Part shown: in pieces, positions 8,747 to 19,124 of the stretch | Numbering within the stretch: the first letter of the stretch is position 1 | Layout of the letters: each line of letters begins with the position of its first letter | NCBI RefSeq assembly: GCF_019331695.1 | Contig: NZ_JAHBBI010000005.1 | Location: 148,268 to 212,267 of the forward strand | Reading direction: 5' to 3' | Length of the DNA stretch: 64,000 bases | Source of the DNA: Bifidobacterium pluvialisilvae | GTDB lineage: Bacteria > Actinomycetota > Actinomycetes > Actinomycetales > Bifidobacteriaceae | The notes under the pieces: model-generated | What the model was told of the DNA's origin: nothing | Seen by the model: only the letters and a program-made list of their open reading frames with translations | Databases searched by the model: none | Made by a program: the position numbers and the translations under genes

Positions 8747-8800
8747 ATCTCGTTGTTCCACTGGTCGGTTCGTTCGTTCCGGTTCTACCATCATGGCTGT

Positions 8801-9079
8801 TCATTGTTCCGTCTGTTTTCCGTCCGCCGCAATCGTCATCGCCCGTTCCGGCCATCGTCTGCGCAGCAGCATCCACAGGCCGATGAGAATCGTCAGCGCG
8901 CCCAGTGCGACCGATGCGGCGGCCATGATCGCAACGCGGTCGTTGCCGTGCCAGGATCGCCATCCGAGATACAGGCGGGCCGACCGGCCCGCAAGACCGT
9001 CGCCGCGCCGCGCCGTCACCTTGCGCGACATCGACTCCAGTACGGGCGTCTTCCGCCCGGACGATCCGCGCTTCGCCAT
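8801..9079 (-). CDS. Small single-span membrane protein
   Basis: The 92-residue protein has a basic N-terminal half, a hydrophobic segment (VAIMAAASVALGALTILIG) and a charged C-terminal tail (LLRRRWPERA). The start codon ATG 9079 directly follows GGAGGGATG, a strong ribosome site. No family is recognised. It precedes the MFS gene at 7313-8746 on the same strand with about 55 bases between, so it may be co-transcribed with that exporter. Confidence 0.55.
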   Translation of the reverse strand: MAKRGSSGRKTPVLESMSRKVTARRGDGLAGRSARLYLGWRSWHGNDRVAIMAAASVALGALTILIGLWMLLRRRWPERAMTIAADGKQTEQ

Positions 9080-9267
9080 CATCCCTCCGTTCCCCTGCTG
9101 CCGTCGCCCCACCGTATGGGCCGAATCATAAAGGAGTGTTGAGGAAATGTTGATGGAATATTAAACGTTCGTCCGGCCCGTCGACGATTCGGCAGGGTGT
9201 TCGGTATCATGGACGGTTGGACTTTTACGAGAACGACGATACACGACTATCAATCGGCAGGTGAACC

Positions 9268-10869
<1,602 letters not shown>

Positions 10870-10896
10870 TGGAGTGTTTTCTGCGTTGTGGCAGAC

Positions 10897-11129
10897 TCGA
10901 CGTACCATCGTACGCCTTCGTCCACCACGCCTTGAAACCACACGCATCACTCCACGGCAACCCACAGCGGGGTAATCGACGTACCGCCGTACGCCTTCGT
11001 TTTCCGTGCCTTGCCGCCGCACACGTTATTCCACGGCACCCCCACGGCAGGCGCATGGGGACTCGACGTACCATCGTACGCCTTCGTCCACCACGCGTTG
11101 AAACCACACGCATCACTCCACGGCAACCC
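10897..11129. repeat. Three tandem copies of a 67-68-bp repeat
   Basis: Units are at 10897-10963, 10976-11043 and 11063-11129. Units 1 and 3 differ at one position only; unit 2 is more diverged. Each begins TCGACGTACC(A/G), contains an inverted pair CGTAC...GTACG, and ends CCACGGCA(A/C)CC. The near identity of the outer two units against a diverged middle unit suggests recent copying or gene conversion. No coding function is apparent. Confidence 0.75.
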
Positions 11130-11143
11130 TTGGCGGGTCGCGT

Positions 11144-11196
11144 AAAAACAGAGGGGCGCGTCCACGCCGTCGTTTGACGGACCGTGGACGCGCCCC
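11144..11196 (-). terminator. Rho-independent terminator of the lipoprotein gene
   Basis: A perfect 14-bp stem, GGGGCGCGTCCACG (11153-11166) with CGTGGACGCGCCCC (11183-11196), is extended inside by CCGTC-GTTT-GACGG. On the minus strand it is followed by a T tract (11144-11148). It lies 25 bases after the stop of the lipoprotein gene and may also stop ABC-F transcripts from the other side. Confidence 0.85.
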
Positions 11197-11220
11197 TTTC
11201 GCGGTTGAACGGATGAGGAC

Positions 11221-12084
11221 CTACTGTTTTGCGGCCAGCTGGATGCCCATCGACTGTTCGTCGGCGTTGTAGGTCAATGACAGGCGGCTTCCCGACTCGC
11301 CGTTGAGGTATGCACTCGTGTCATCGGAGGATTCCTCGGTGAAGCCCTTCTCCCTGCAGGATTCGATGTACTGCTTGAACTGGTCCTGACTGATGCCGTA
11401 GACGCCGTAGGAGACGTCGTCCGCGTTGGCGTATTTGTTAAGGATGAGCCTGGACTTGGGTTTGGGCAGCGTCTTGGTCAGCGCATCATCCTTCCAATTG
11501 ACGGCGTCCTTCACCTCGCTGCCGATGGTGGTCTTCTTGTTGACCATGTCGTAGGTCGCATGCCCGATCTTGTCGGCGCTCTTGAAATACAAGACGGTCA
11601 TGACGTCGGGCTCCATGATCGGCAGAAAATCGCCGATGGCCTTCCAACCGCCCACGGAACATCCCCGGTTCTCCGCGGTCTTGCCCGATTCCAGCAACAG
11701 GTCGCTGGTGCATTTCAACGGCTGGTCCTTTACCAAGGCGTATCCCTCGTCGTCCATGTCGAGATTCCTCCTCAGTTCGGCGAACGCGGCAGTCCTCTGC
11801 TCTTCGGTGGCGTCGCTCTTCTGCCGGTATGCCAACTCCACCGAGACCACCGTGAACCCGGTGTCGTTGGTATAGGACATGGCAAGCTGGCGCATGCCGT
11901 CGATCGGCGTGGACTCGACCGAATACTTGATCTTCGACAGATCGATCTTCTTCACCGCCGCCGTGGTCGACTTGGCGGAATCGCCTCCCGCGTTCCCCGA
12001 ACCAGAACCGCAGCCGCCCAGCATGGCCGTGGACGCGATCGTCAGGCAGGCCACGATGCCCCTCGTCACCGTTTTCATACTCAT
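11221..12084 (-). CDS. Predicted lipoprotein of unknown function
   Basis: The 287-residue protein has a lipoprotein signal peptide: basic MKTVTRG, a hydrophobic stretch, and the lipobox LGGC (Cys at about residue 25). A Gly/Ser-rich flexible linker follows, as usual for surface-anchored lipoproteins. The mature part contains two Cys (near CTSDLL and RGCSVGG) that could form a disulfide, plus a third near the C-terminus (ESCREK). No known domain is recognised. The start ATG 12084 has AGGAGA six bases upstream. A strong terminator follows the stop, so it is probably monocistronic. It is likely held at the outer face of the membrane. Confidence 0.8.
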   Translation of the reverse strand: MSMKTVTRGIVACLTIASTAMLGGCGSGSGNAGGDSAKSTTAAVKKIDLSKIKYSVESTPIDGMRQLAMSYTNDTGFTVVSVELAYRQKSDATEEQRTAAFAELRRNLDMDDEGYALVKDQPLKCTSDLLLESGKTAENRGCSVGGWKAIGDFLPIMEPDVMTVLYFKSADKIGHATYDMVNKKTTIGSEVKDAVNWKDDALTKTLPKPKSRLILNKYANADDVSYGVYGISQDQFKQYIESCREKGFTEESSDDTSAYLNGESGSRLSLTYNADEQSMGIQLAAKQ

Positions 12085-12410
12085 CGTTCTCTCCTTTTCG
12101 CCAATGTCGACCCTGTTGTCGACGTCAACTCCACTATACCGAGAATCATGTCAGTGAATTAGCTATATGACATACAAATAACCGTTTGTATAACAAATAG
12201 CCTTTCGTTGATGTGATTTCGATATCGCTATCGAATCCATGATTCCGCGTCCTGCGTCCTTCCGCATCAGTCGGCAACTGATTTTTTTTGACGACGTCCG
12301 CGAGACCTCGGCCCCGTCCGATGGGCGTTTGCGCGGTGGTCGTCACGCAGACGCCTATAGTGTGATGACGTAGAGTCATCACGTATGGATTATGAGAGGG
12401 TGAGCTGCTG
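12085..12410. other. Divergent control region, lipoprotein / cation efflux genes
   Basis: This 326-bp stretch has no gene. It is AT-rich near the lipoprotein start, with TATAA/TATAC-like elements and the palindrome GTTGTCGACGTCAAC near 12115-12130. It also holds an inverted repeat at 12362-12382, 28 bases before the efflux gene. It probably carries the promoters of both flanking genes. Confidence 0.5.
12362..12382. promoter_or_regulatory. Operator-like inverted repeat before cation efflux gene
   Basis: GTGATGAC-GTAGA-GTCATCAC is a perfect 8-bp inverted repeat with a 5-base spacer. It ends 28 bases before the ATG of the cation diffusion facilitator. The placement suits repression by a metal-sensing regulator, but none is encoded beside it. 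Confidence 0.55.
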
Positions 12411-13430
12411 ATGGGAGAATCAGCGGAGACAGTGACGAAGACCGCAATCAGGGAGCCGGAGCACAAGGGGGCGGCCGTCAAGGCGGCTTTGGCGGCGAAC
12501 ATCGGCGTGGCCGTGTGCAAGGTGGCCGCCGCGATCTTCACCGGATCGTCCGCCATGCTGTCCGAAAGCGTGCATTCGGCCGCCGACTGCTCCAACGAGA
12601 TCGTGCTCATCATCGGCGAGAAGGCCTCGCACCACAAGACCGACGGTGACCACCCGTTCGGCCTCTACCGCGCGAAATACCTCGCCTCGTTCGTCGTAGC
12701 CACGCTGCTGTTCTTCGTCGGCGGCTTCTACTCCACGTCCGAGGCCGTCAAGAAGATGCAGCTCGTGCTCGCCGACCCGGCCGCGCATACGGCGAACCGG
12801 TTCGAACTCGCCGTCGCCCTGGCGGTCTGCGTCATCAGCGCCTGCTTCGAGGGCATGGGCCTGCACAAGAGCATCCTCGAGGCGCGCGAGCGCATGGACC
12901 GCATCGGCATGAAGCGCATCGGCTTCCTGCGGTTCTGGCGTCGCACCAAGTCGGCCGAGCTCGCCTCCGTCATCATGGAGGACACGCTCGCCCTCATCGG
13001 CCTGGCGTTCGCCGGCGTCGGCATCGGCGTGGCCATCATCACCGGCGACGAGCTGTGGGATGCGGTCGGCGGCCTCATGGTCGGCCTGCTGCTCATGGTC
13101 GGCTCCGTGCTCCTGGCCACCAAGTCCGGCTCCCTGCTGCTCGGCGAGACCGTCGACTCGGAGACCCGCACCAAGATCGTCGACGCCGTCACCTCCACGC
13201 CGGGCGTGGAACGTCTGCTGAACATGCAGACGATTCATATGTCAGAGGATGACATCCTGCTGTGCGTCAAGGTGCAGACCTCGAAGCTGGACCGCGACTA
13301 CGACGTGCAGACCGTCGACAAGATCGAGAACGCCGTGCGCACCGCGCTGCCGTGGTACCGGTTCGAGATCTACGTGGAGCCCGACATCTACCGCCGCGAC
13401 CACGACAGGTCCATCGCGGAAGGACGCTGA
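12411..13430 (+). CDS. Cation diffusion facilitator (CDF) family transporter
   Basis: The 339-residue protein has six membrane helices and a cytoplasmic C-terminal domain. The CDF signature is in LSESVHSAADCSNEIVLIIG, with the HxxxD metal-site pair (HSAAD). The second site is the EDTLALIG helix, where the metal-ligand Asp lies beside Glu. KxxxxDGDHPFGLYRAKYL matches the conserved loop before helix 3. CDF proteins exchange Zn2+, Fe2+, Mn2+ or similar cations for protons; the exact metal is not readable. ATG 12411 has GAGGGTGAGCTGCTG in front. An inverted repeat upstream may be a metal-dependent operator. Confidence 0.88.
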   Translation: MGESAETVTKTAIREPEHKGAAVKAALAANIGVAVCKVAAAIFTGSSAMLSESVHSAADCSNEIVLIIGEKASHHKTDGDHPFGLYRAKYLASFVVATLLFFVGGFYSTSEAVKKMQLVLADPAAHTANRFELAVALAVCVISACFEGMGLHKSILEARERMDRIGMKRIGFLRFWRRTKSAELASVIMEDTLALIGLAFAGVGIGVAIITGDELWDAVGGLMVGLLLMVGSVLLATKSGSLLLGETVDSETRTKIVDAVTSTPGVERLLNMQTIHMSEDDILLCVKVQTSKLDRDYDVQTVDKIENAVRTALPWYRFEIYVEPDIYRRDHDRSIAEGR

Positions 13431-13462
13431 CCCCCGCCTTCCCGGCGAGGCCGCCGTCCGCG

Positions 13463-16400
13463 CTACTCGACCGACTTGAGTGCCCCGAGCATGTCGACGT
13501 CCCGCAGCCGGCGGAACACCAGCCATCCGAGCGCGGCCAGCACCACGGCGACCACCGCGGCCGGTGCCGCGAACGCCTGCCATGCCAGGGCGGGGTCGAA
13601 CATGACCTCGTCCGGCGGCACCACGTCGATGATGTACCGGTGCAGGGCCGATCCCCCGGCGTATCCGGCCAGGATGCCGAGCACGGACAGCAGCAGGGTC
13701 TCCCGGTAGATGTACATCGTCGTCTCCCCGCTGTGGAATCCCAGCACCTTGATGGTCGACAGCTCGCGGATGCGTTCCGACACGTTGAGGTTCGTCAGAT
13801 TGTAGAGGATCACCACCGTCAGCAGCGCGGCGACGAGGATGAGCACCTCCATGATCTGGTCGAGCGAGTCGACGATGGTGCTCACCTGGTTCTTCGATGT
13901 CGTGTTCTGCACCACGCCGCGGACCCCGTCGAGACTCATGAACGAGGCGCCCTGCCGCTTCGCGTTGGCGATGGATCCGTCACGGAGCCTCACCAGATAC
14001 GCGTTCGACCGGTATGACGAGTGGAACGCGTGCTCGTAGCCGCCCGAGGTCATGACCATGACGTGGCCGATGTACATCTCCGAGACGCCGTCCACACGCA
14101 CCCGCCGCTCCACTCCGCCTTCGTCGGTCACGGTGATGACGTCACCGGCCCTGGCGTGCAGCATGGCGGCCATGCGTTCGGAGATGACGGCGCCGCGGTC
14201 GGTCAGCACCCGGGGGTCATGCGAGACGCGGTCGCGCAAGGTGACGTAGTCGCCGAAGTTATAGGCATCATCGGTCACCAGCAGCGTGATGCTCTGCCTG
14301 TCGTTCTCCTTGCCGGCGATACGGCTCAGCTCCTCATACCGGATGGGCGTCGAGTCCGATACGGCATCCCGTCTCATCGCCTTGGCCACCTCATCGCGCT
14401 GACTCTGGTTGTTGTCGGATTTCTCCGCGACGATGAGGTCGTAATGGATGATCTCGCCGAACTGGCGCTCGCCGATCTGGCCGATGGACGCCTGTACGCC
14501 GAGTCCCGTGGTCAGCAGGGCGACGGCGCCGCAGACGCCGAATATCGTCATCAGTCCGCGGGTCTTGTATCGGAACAGGTTGCGTGCCGTCACCTTGCGG
14601 GTGAAACTCAGCCTGCTCCACAATGGCCGTATGCGTTCGAGGAGAATCTTCGAGCCTTTCGCCGGCGGCTTGGGCAGCAGCAGGCCCGCGGGTTTTTCGC
14701 GAAGCTCCCGGAAGGCCGCCAGGCAGGCCGGCACGACGGCGCTCAGCCAGGCCAGGCCGAACGCCACGATGGTGATCGCCGGATGGAACATCAGGGTGAT
14801 GCGCGGCATGGTGAATCCCGTACTGTATGCATGGTTCACGATGAGCGGCAGCAGCGTATGCCCGGCCGCCACGCCGATGATCGTGCCGAGCGTCGAGGCG
14901 GTGAACCCGTAGAACACGAATTTCTTCATCACGTCCGCGTCGCCGTAGCCGAGCGCCTTCAATGTGCCGGAGTTGACGCGCTCCTCGTCCACCATGCGTC
15001 CCATGGTGGTGAAGGTGACCAGGGCGGCGACGAAGTAGAGGAAGATCGGGAAGATGCCCGCGAGTCGGCCGACGATGTCGGCGATGATCTCGTAGACGCG
15101 GTAGCCGTTCGAGGTCAGTCCCTCGCGCCGACCGTCCACGGAGTAGGCGGGGACGTCGAGCGAATCGATTTTCTCGCGTGCAAGCCGGATGGTGTTCTCC
15201 GCGTCGGCGATCCTTTTCTCCGCCTCGGGTTTGGCGTCGTTGAATTCCCGCAGTCTGGTGTCGTATTCCTCTTCGGCCTTTTCGATGCTGCGCCTGCCTT
15301 GGATGAGCTGGCCTGCGCCGCTGCCTGCCGTGCCCGTGGATGCGGAGACTGCCGTGCCGAGTTCCGTCTGCTTGTCGGCGAGCCGGTTCGCCGCGTCGGT
15401 GATGGCCGCGGCGTTCCTCTGATATTCGGCGCTCCCCTGCTTCAGTCTGCCGGCGGCGGCGTTCCACTGTTGCAATGCGGTGTGGTATGCGCGCAGTTTC
15501 GTGTTGTATGCGTTCACGGTCGTGTTGTAGGCGTCGACCGCCTGATTGTATTTCGTGCTGACGTTGTCGTATACGCCGCCGGTCAGACCGGTGTTCTCCC
15601 ATTGCCGCAGCAGGGTGCCGGTCTTGTCGAGCACCTGTCTGGACGCCTCCAATTGGGTTCGTGCGGCGTCGAGCTGCGGTTTCGCCTGCGACAGCTCCTG
15701 CCATGAGTCGCTCAGCTGCGTCTGCCCCTGCGTCAACTGTTGCGCGCCGGCCGCGAGCTGCGTCTGCGCGCCGGTCAGCGCGGAACCGGCGGCGGCGATC
15801 TGGGCGACGGCGCCGGAGAGTTCGGCCGATGCCGATGCGGCCTGGTCGGCGGCCTCGCTGGTGCTGTCGGCCATCTGGTCCTTGGCGGATTCGATCTGCC
15901 GTTTGGCTTCCGCAAGCTGGCGTTCGGAGTCGTTGAGCTGCTTCCTGGCGTCGTCGACCTTCTTCTGCGCCTTGTCGATCTGCCTGCGCCGCTCCTGTCG
16001 TATGGATTCGGCGCGAGCGGCCGGCTGGTTCGTCAGCCGTTTCGTCAAATCGTCCTTGTGGCTTTGCACGCGGTCCCGATAGCCGGTGGTCCAATAGTCG
16101 ATGCCTTGGGTGTCGTCGAACATGACCCGGCCGATCATCGTCACGTCGGAGTCGAAGACGGCCGGCGCGACCACGGCGTATCCGTCGAGTTCGCCGCTAC
16201 CTGCCGTGGACTGCCCCATGTTCAATGTGGATACGGTCTCGCTGGCGTTGACGAAGCCCACCACGGTGAACGAGTCATGGGTAAGCACGGTGTCGCCGGC
16301 GACGTCCGGTTGTTCGGTGACCTTGATGGTGCTGTCGACGGCGAACCGGTCGCGTTCCTTCGAGTCCAGGGCAATCTCCGTCGCCGTCCTTGGCAGCCGG

Positions 16401-16810
16401 CCTTCCACGATCTGATAGGTCGACACCCGTTGCGGCTTGGAGTATATGCGCAGGCTGTGGTCGCTGCCCCGGATGGTCACGTCCTTGAAGTAGCCGAATT
16501 CGGCGTCCCTGACGCCGTTGGTGCCGCGGATGACGTTCTCGTCGTCCTTGGTGAGCCCGTAGTCGCTGATCACCGTGACGTCGGCGAGGTTGTGGCCGTT
16601 GTAGAAACCGGCGCCGGCGGCCTGCATGTCCGGGCCGGTGACGACCAGGCCGACCAGGGCGAACGAGCCGAGCATCATCAGACTGACGATGGAGAGGAAC
16701 CTGCCCTTTGACTTCGCCAGCGTCTGCCGTATGTCCTTCCACAGCATGCGTTTGCGCACCGGGATTCGTCCCCGCCGCCTGCCGTGCCTGCCCATCATGC
16801 CCGTCACCAT
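13463..16810 (-). CDS. FtsX/MacB-type ABC permease with large coiled-coil domain
   Basis: The 1115-residue permease has an N-terminal helix (GRFLSIVSLMMLGSFALVG), a long extracellular part, then three membrane helices, a second extracellular loop, and a final set of three. This is the double-FtsX architecture. Residues ~255-540 form a predicted coiled coil rich in Gln, Ala, Lys and Asp (for example RRRQIDKAQKKVDDARKQLN). A MacB-like periplasmic-core segment precedes the final helices. Its start overlaps the stop of the ATPase gene in ATGGTGA, so translation is coupled. Such systems export or sense peptides and lipids; the cargo is unknown. Confidence 0.85.
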   Translation of the reverse strand: MVTGMMGRHGRRRGRIPVRKRMLWKDIRQTLAKSKGRFLSIVSLMMLGSFALVGLVVTGPDMQAAGAGFYNGHNLADVTVISDYGLTKDDENVIRGTNGVRDAEFGYFKDVTIRGSDHSLRIYSKPQRVSTYQIVEGRLPRTATEIALDSKERDRFAVDSTIKVTEQPDVAGDTVLTHDSFTVVGFVNASETVSTLNMGQSTAGSGELDGYAVVAPAVFDSDVTMIGRVMFDDTQGIDYWTTGYRDRVQSHKDDLTKRLTNQPAARAESIRQERRRQIDKAQKKVDDARKQLNDSERQLAEAKRQIESAKDQMADSTSEAADQAASASAELSGAVAQIAAAGSALTGAQTQLAAGAQQLTQGQTQLSDSWQELSQAKPQLDAARTQLEASRQVLDKTGTLLRQWENTGLTGGVYDNVSTKYNQAVDAYNTTVNAYNTKLRAYHTALQQWNAAAGRLKQGSAEYQRNAAAITDAANRLADKQTELGTAVSASTGTAGSGAGQLIQGRRSIEKAEEEYDTRLREFNDAKPEAEKRIADAENTIRLAREKIDSLDVPAYSVDGRREGLTSNGYRVYEIIADIVGRLAGIFPIFLYFVAALVTFTTMGRMVDEERVNSGTLKALGYGDADVMKKFVFYGFTASTLGTIIGVAAGHTLLPLIVNHAYSTGFTMPRITLMFHPAITIVAFGLAWLSAVVPACLAAFRELREKPAGLLLPKPPAKGSKILLERIRPLWSRLSFTRKVTARNLFRYKTRGLMTIFGVCGAVALLTTGLGVQASIGQIGERQFGEIIHYDLIVAEKSDNNQSQRDEVAKAMRRDAVSDSTPIRYEELSRIAGKENDRQSITLLVTDDAYNFGDYVTLRDRVSHDPRVLTDRGAVISERMAAMLHARAGDVITVTDEGGVERRVRVDGVSEMYIGHVMVMTSGGYEHAFHSSYRSNAYLVRLRDGSIANAKRQGASFMSLDGVRGVVQNTTSKNQVSTIVDSLDQIMEVLILVAALLTVVILYNLTNLNVSERIRELSTIKVLGFHSGETTMYIYRETLLLSVLGILAGYAGGSALHRYIIDVVPPDEVMFDPALAWQAFAAPAAVVAVVLAALGWLVFRRLRDVDMLGALKSVE

Positions 16811-17505
16811 TCCAGGTCCTCGATGCTCATCGGATGCGTGTTGACGTCGATGGACTTCACCCGTGCGTCATGCATGCGGATGACCCGGTCGGCGATGGGC
16901 GCTATGGCGGAGTTGTGGGTGACGATGACCACGGTCGCGCCCTTCTCCCGGCTCTGGTCCTGCAGGATGCGCAGCACCTGCCTGCCGGTGTTGTAGTCCA
17001 GGGCGCCGGTCGGCTCGTCGCACAGCAGGATCTTGGGGTTCTTCGCCACGGCGCGGGCGATGGCCACGCGCTGCTGTTCGCCGCCGGAAAGCTGTGCGGG
17101 GAAGTTGTCGACGCGGTCCCCGAGGCCGACGTCGGCGAGCGCCTGCACGGGGTCCTGTGCGTCGGGCACGATCTCCGACGCCAGCTCCACGTTCTCGCGT
17201 GCGGTCAGGTTGGCGACGAGGTTGTAGAACTGGAACACGAATCCGATGTCGTATCTCCGGTAGTCGGTCAGTTGGCGGGCGTTGTATCCGGAGATGTCCC
17301 TGCCGTCGATGATGACCTGGCCTTCGGAGTTGGTGTCCATGCCGCCGAGGATGTTGAGCACGGTGGATTTGCCCGCCCCGGAGGCGCCGAGGATGATGGC
17401 GAGTTCGCCTTGTTCGATGCCGAAGGTCACGTCGTTGTTGGCGACGATGGTGGTGTCTCCCATGTGGTAGCGCTTGAAGCTGTGGACCATCTCGATGTAC
17501 GCCAT
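16804..17505 (-). CDS. ABC transporter ATPase, MacB/LolD type
   Basis: The 233-residue ATPase powers the FtsX-type permease that follows it. Walker A is GASGAGKST (near residue 40), the Q-loop [14 protein letters not shown], the signature [14 protein letters not shown], Walker [13 protein letters not shown] and the H-loop VIVTHNSA. The phrases NILGGMD and PTGALD are typical of the LolD/MacB group. ATG 17505 ([10 protein letters not shown]) was chosen because GGAAGG lies just upstream and family members start here. The longer reading from 17613 runs through the TetR operator region. It is first in a two-gene operon under likely control of the divergent TetR gene. Confidence 0.92.
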   Translation of the reverse strand: MAYIEMVHSFKRYHMGDTTIVANNDVTFGIEQGELAIILGASGAGKSTVLNILGGMDTNSEGQVIIDGRDISGYNARQLTDYRRYDIGFVFQFYNLVANLTARENVELASEIVPDAQDPVQALADVGLGDRVDNFPAQLSGGEQQRVAIARAVAKNPKILLCDEPTGALDYNTGRQVLRILQDQSREKGATVVIVTHNSAIAPIADRVIRMHDARVKSIDVNTHPMSIEDLEW

Positions 17506-17552
17506 GGGTCGTCCTTCCGTTCCCCGTCGAACCGACGGCATGTGTGAGTGAA

Positions 17553-17686
17553 CAACATGTCGATTTATCTGCCCTGATTGTAGGAACGCGGATATGGCGC
17601 CGGCAATCGTCAAAACCGTTGGAATTGTTCATAATGAACGGTTCCGCAGAATCTGTTCACTTCATTCGTCGATGAACGACATGTTG
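17553..17686. promoter_or_regulatory. Paired operator sites between ABC operon and TetR gene
   Basis: CAACATGTCG at 17553-17562 and its exact reverse complement CGACATGTTG at 17677-17686 lie near the starts of the two divergent genes, one each. Between them is a perfect 13-bp palindrome, GTTCATAATGAAC (17627-17639). One of these sets is the probable binding site of the TetR protein, which would then control both its own gene and the transporter. Confidence 0.55.
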
Positions 17687-17742
17687 ATATAATCGGTCGG
17701 AACCCGGCATTCGACGACGACGCGGGAGCGAGGAGGCGAGTC

Positions 17743-18348
17743 ATGATGACGACGGTCCAAAGGCGGACGAAGACCGAGACGAAGATCAGGGACGCGTTCA
17801 TCGAGCTCATGCAGGAGAAGGGGTTCGAGGCGATGACGGTCAGCTCCATCGTGCGTCTGGCCGACATCAACCGCGGCACGTTCTACCTGCATTATCTCGA
17901 CAAGTTCGATTTGAAGCAGCAGCTCATCGATGACGCCATCGACGACCTGGCCGAGATCCTCGTCGACTCCGACGCGCGCAGCGGCAGGAGTGCGGTTGGC
18001 GATGTGCTGGACATCTTCCGTACGGAGGCCATCGCCGAGGCGCTGCGATACGTCAAACGCGAGTACGCGTTCTTCGATGCGATCTCCCGTTCGGGCAATG
18101 ACATGCAGATGTATGACCGGTTCAAGGACGTGCTCAAACGAATGCTGATATCGCAGGCGAAACGGCTGGATCTCACGTCCCACACGTTCGCGGACATCCC
18201 CCAGCCGTACGCGATGGAGATCCTCGTATCGTCGGTGTCGTCGATCATCTGGCTGTGGATCCGGGGCGGCTGCAAGGAGACCCCGGAACGGATCTGCGCG
18301 ATCATCGAAAGGAACAAGACCATGGCGCCGCTTGACATCCTGCGGTGA
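17743..18348 (+). CDS. TetR-family regulator, probably of the adjacent ABC transporter
   Basis: The 201-residue protein has a TetR helix-turn-helix at residues ~10-60 (IRDAFIELMQEKGFEAMTV, then SSIVRLADINRGTFYLHY and DKFDL). A helical ligand-binding region follows, with SSIIWLWIRGGCKETPE at the C-terminal end, a phrase typical of the AcrR-like TetR_C_8 subgroup. Two ATG codons in a row follow GGAGCGAGGAGGCGAG. The gene is divergent from a MacB/FtsX-type ABC operon, an arrangement seen often for regulators of such exporters, so repression of that operon is inferred. Confidence 0.87.
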   Translation: MMTTVQRRTKTETKIRDAFIELMQEKGFEAMTVSSIVRLADINRGTFYLHYLDKFDLKQQLIDDAIDDLAEILVDSDARSGRSAVGDVLDIFRTEAIAEALRYVKREYAFFDAISRSGNDMQMYDRFKDVLKRMLISQAKRLDLTSHTFADIPQPYAMEILVSSVSSIIWLWIRGGCKETPERICAIIERNKTMAPLDILR

Positions 18349-18462
18349 CGGATTGCACGCCGCCGCACCGGCGTCGACGCCACACATCCACGGCATCCAA
18401 GGGGACACGCGGCCGGTGGGGAATCGTCAGCCCACGGATACATACGATACGGATGCATAAAC

Positions 18463-18858
18463 GAGACCCCGGAGCTGTGTTGCAAACCCCGGGGCCTCAT
18501 GGTTGTATGGTGTCTCCCATAGTCACCTCTTCAATTGTCGGGCGGATGGATATCCGCTGTTGTTTGGTTATGGTTGTTCGATCATCGCTCCACCTCTACT
18601 CCGCCGTCTCTGTTCTGCGGCGCTTCTTCCGTTATGTCCTGCATTCGTCCGGACGTGTCTTTTCGTTTCCTTCTTCGATTATCGCGACCTCGGTCCGTCG
18701 CCTCATGATGACCACCTCGTCATCGTCTCTGCCTCATCAGGTCGCTTCCTCGCGCCCCTGCCGAAGATTGGAACTCGACATCGCAATCGAACACCGCATC
18801 GTGTTCGATTTCTTCCGTTATCCTTGGTCGAATATTTCCAACCTTCGCTTCTAGTATA
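18463..18858 (-). ncRNA. Candidate small RNA or short-peptide transcript
   Basis: On the minus strand a -10 hexamer TATACT (18858-18853) lies directly after the palindrome GCATACGTATGC, which could be its operator. About 350 bases downstream is a hairpin with a 12-bp stem (18487-18498 with 18463-18474; two G-U pairs on this strand), followed by GTTTATG. Between them, at least three very short frames follow GAGGTG-type ribosome sites: 24 codons, then 5, then 7 (MGDTIQP), the last ending just before the hairpin. No known RNA family is recognised. This is a proposal, not an identification. Confidence 0.35.
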
Positions 18859-19079
18859 GCATACGTATGCAAAAATAGTGCCGATATCATTGTGATACCA
18901 ACGATAATTCGGCCTTCGTGCGCAACCGTTCGGTTTTGTTCGATTTTTCGGATGTCGTGATGTATGAGAGCAATAACATGTGATTCATAACATACCGACG
19001 GACTCGAAATATGCCACGCATGTCCATTTCGGGAAGCGCCGCGTCCGGCAAATGGACGTATTCACGCCGGGACCGCGGG

Positions 19080-19117
19080 TATAACCGCCATAAGTGTTTG
19101 CGCCACCTGCTATAACC
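19080..19117 (+). promoter_or_regulatory. TATAACC direct repeats at LysR start
   Basis: Two copies of TATAACC, 31 bases apart (about three helix turns), precede the LysR gene. The second, TATAAC, lies 8 bases before the ATG and can also be a -10 box. It may be an autoregulatory site. Confidence 0.35.
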
Positions 19118-19124
19118 TTGTCTT

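Larger units (their letters stand above)
10870..11220. other. 351-bp intergenic region: triple repeat plus terminator
   Basis: No gene is seen between the convergent ABC-F and lipoprotein genes. The stretch holds three copies of a 67-68-bp repeat (10897-11129) and a long terminator hairpin (11153-11196). Apparent open frames here are products of the repeat. Confidence 0.7.
18349..19124. other. 776-bp region without an established protein gene
   Basis: No protein gene of normal form is seen. It holds a possible minus-strand small RNA unit (18463-18858), a perfect palindrome GCATACGTATGC (18859-18870), a stem GTCCATTT...AAATGGAC near 19021-19058, and two TATAACC direct repeats (19080-19086 and 19111-19117) just before the LysR gene. 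Codon use in the open frames here is unlike that of the neighbours. Confidence 0.6.

Noticed and set aside
18503..18859. 118-residue plus-strand frame MYGVSHSHLF...
   Set aside because: Codon use and composition do not match the host, no ribosome site is seen, and the opposite strand has a better promoter-terminator layout.
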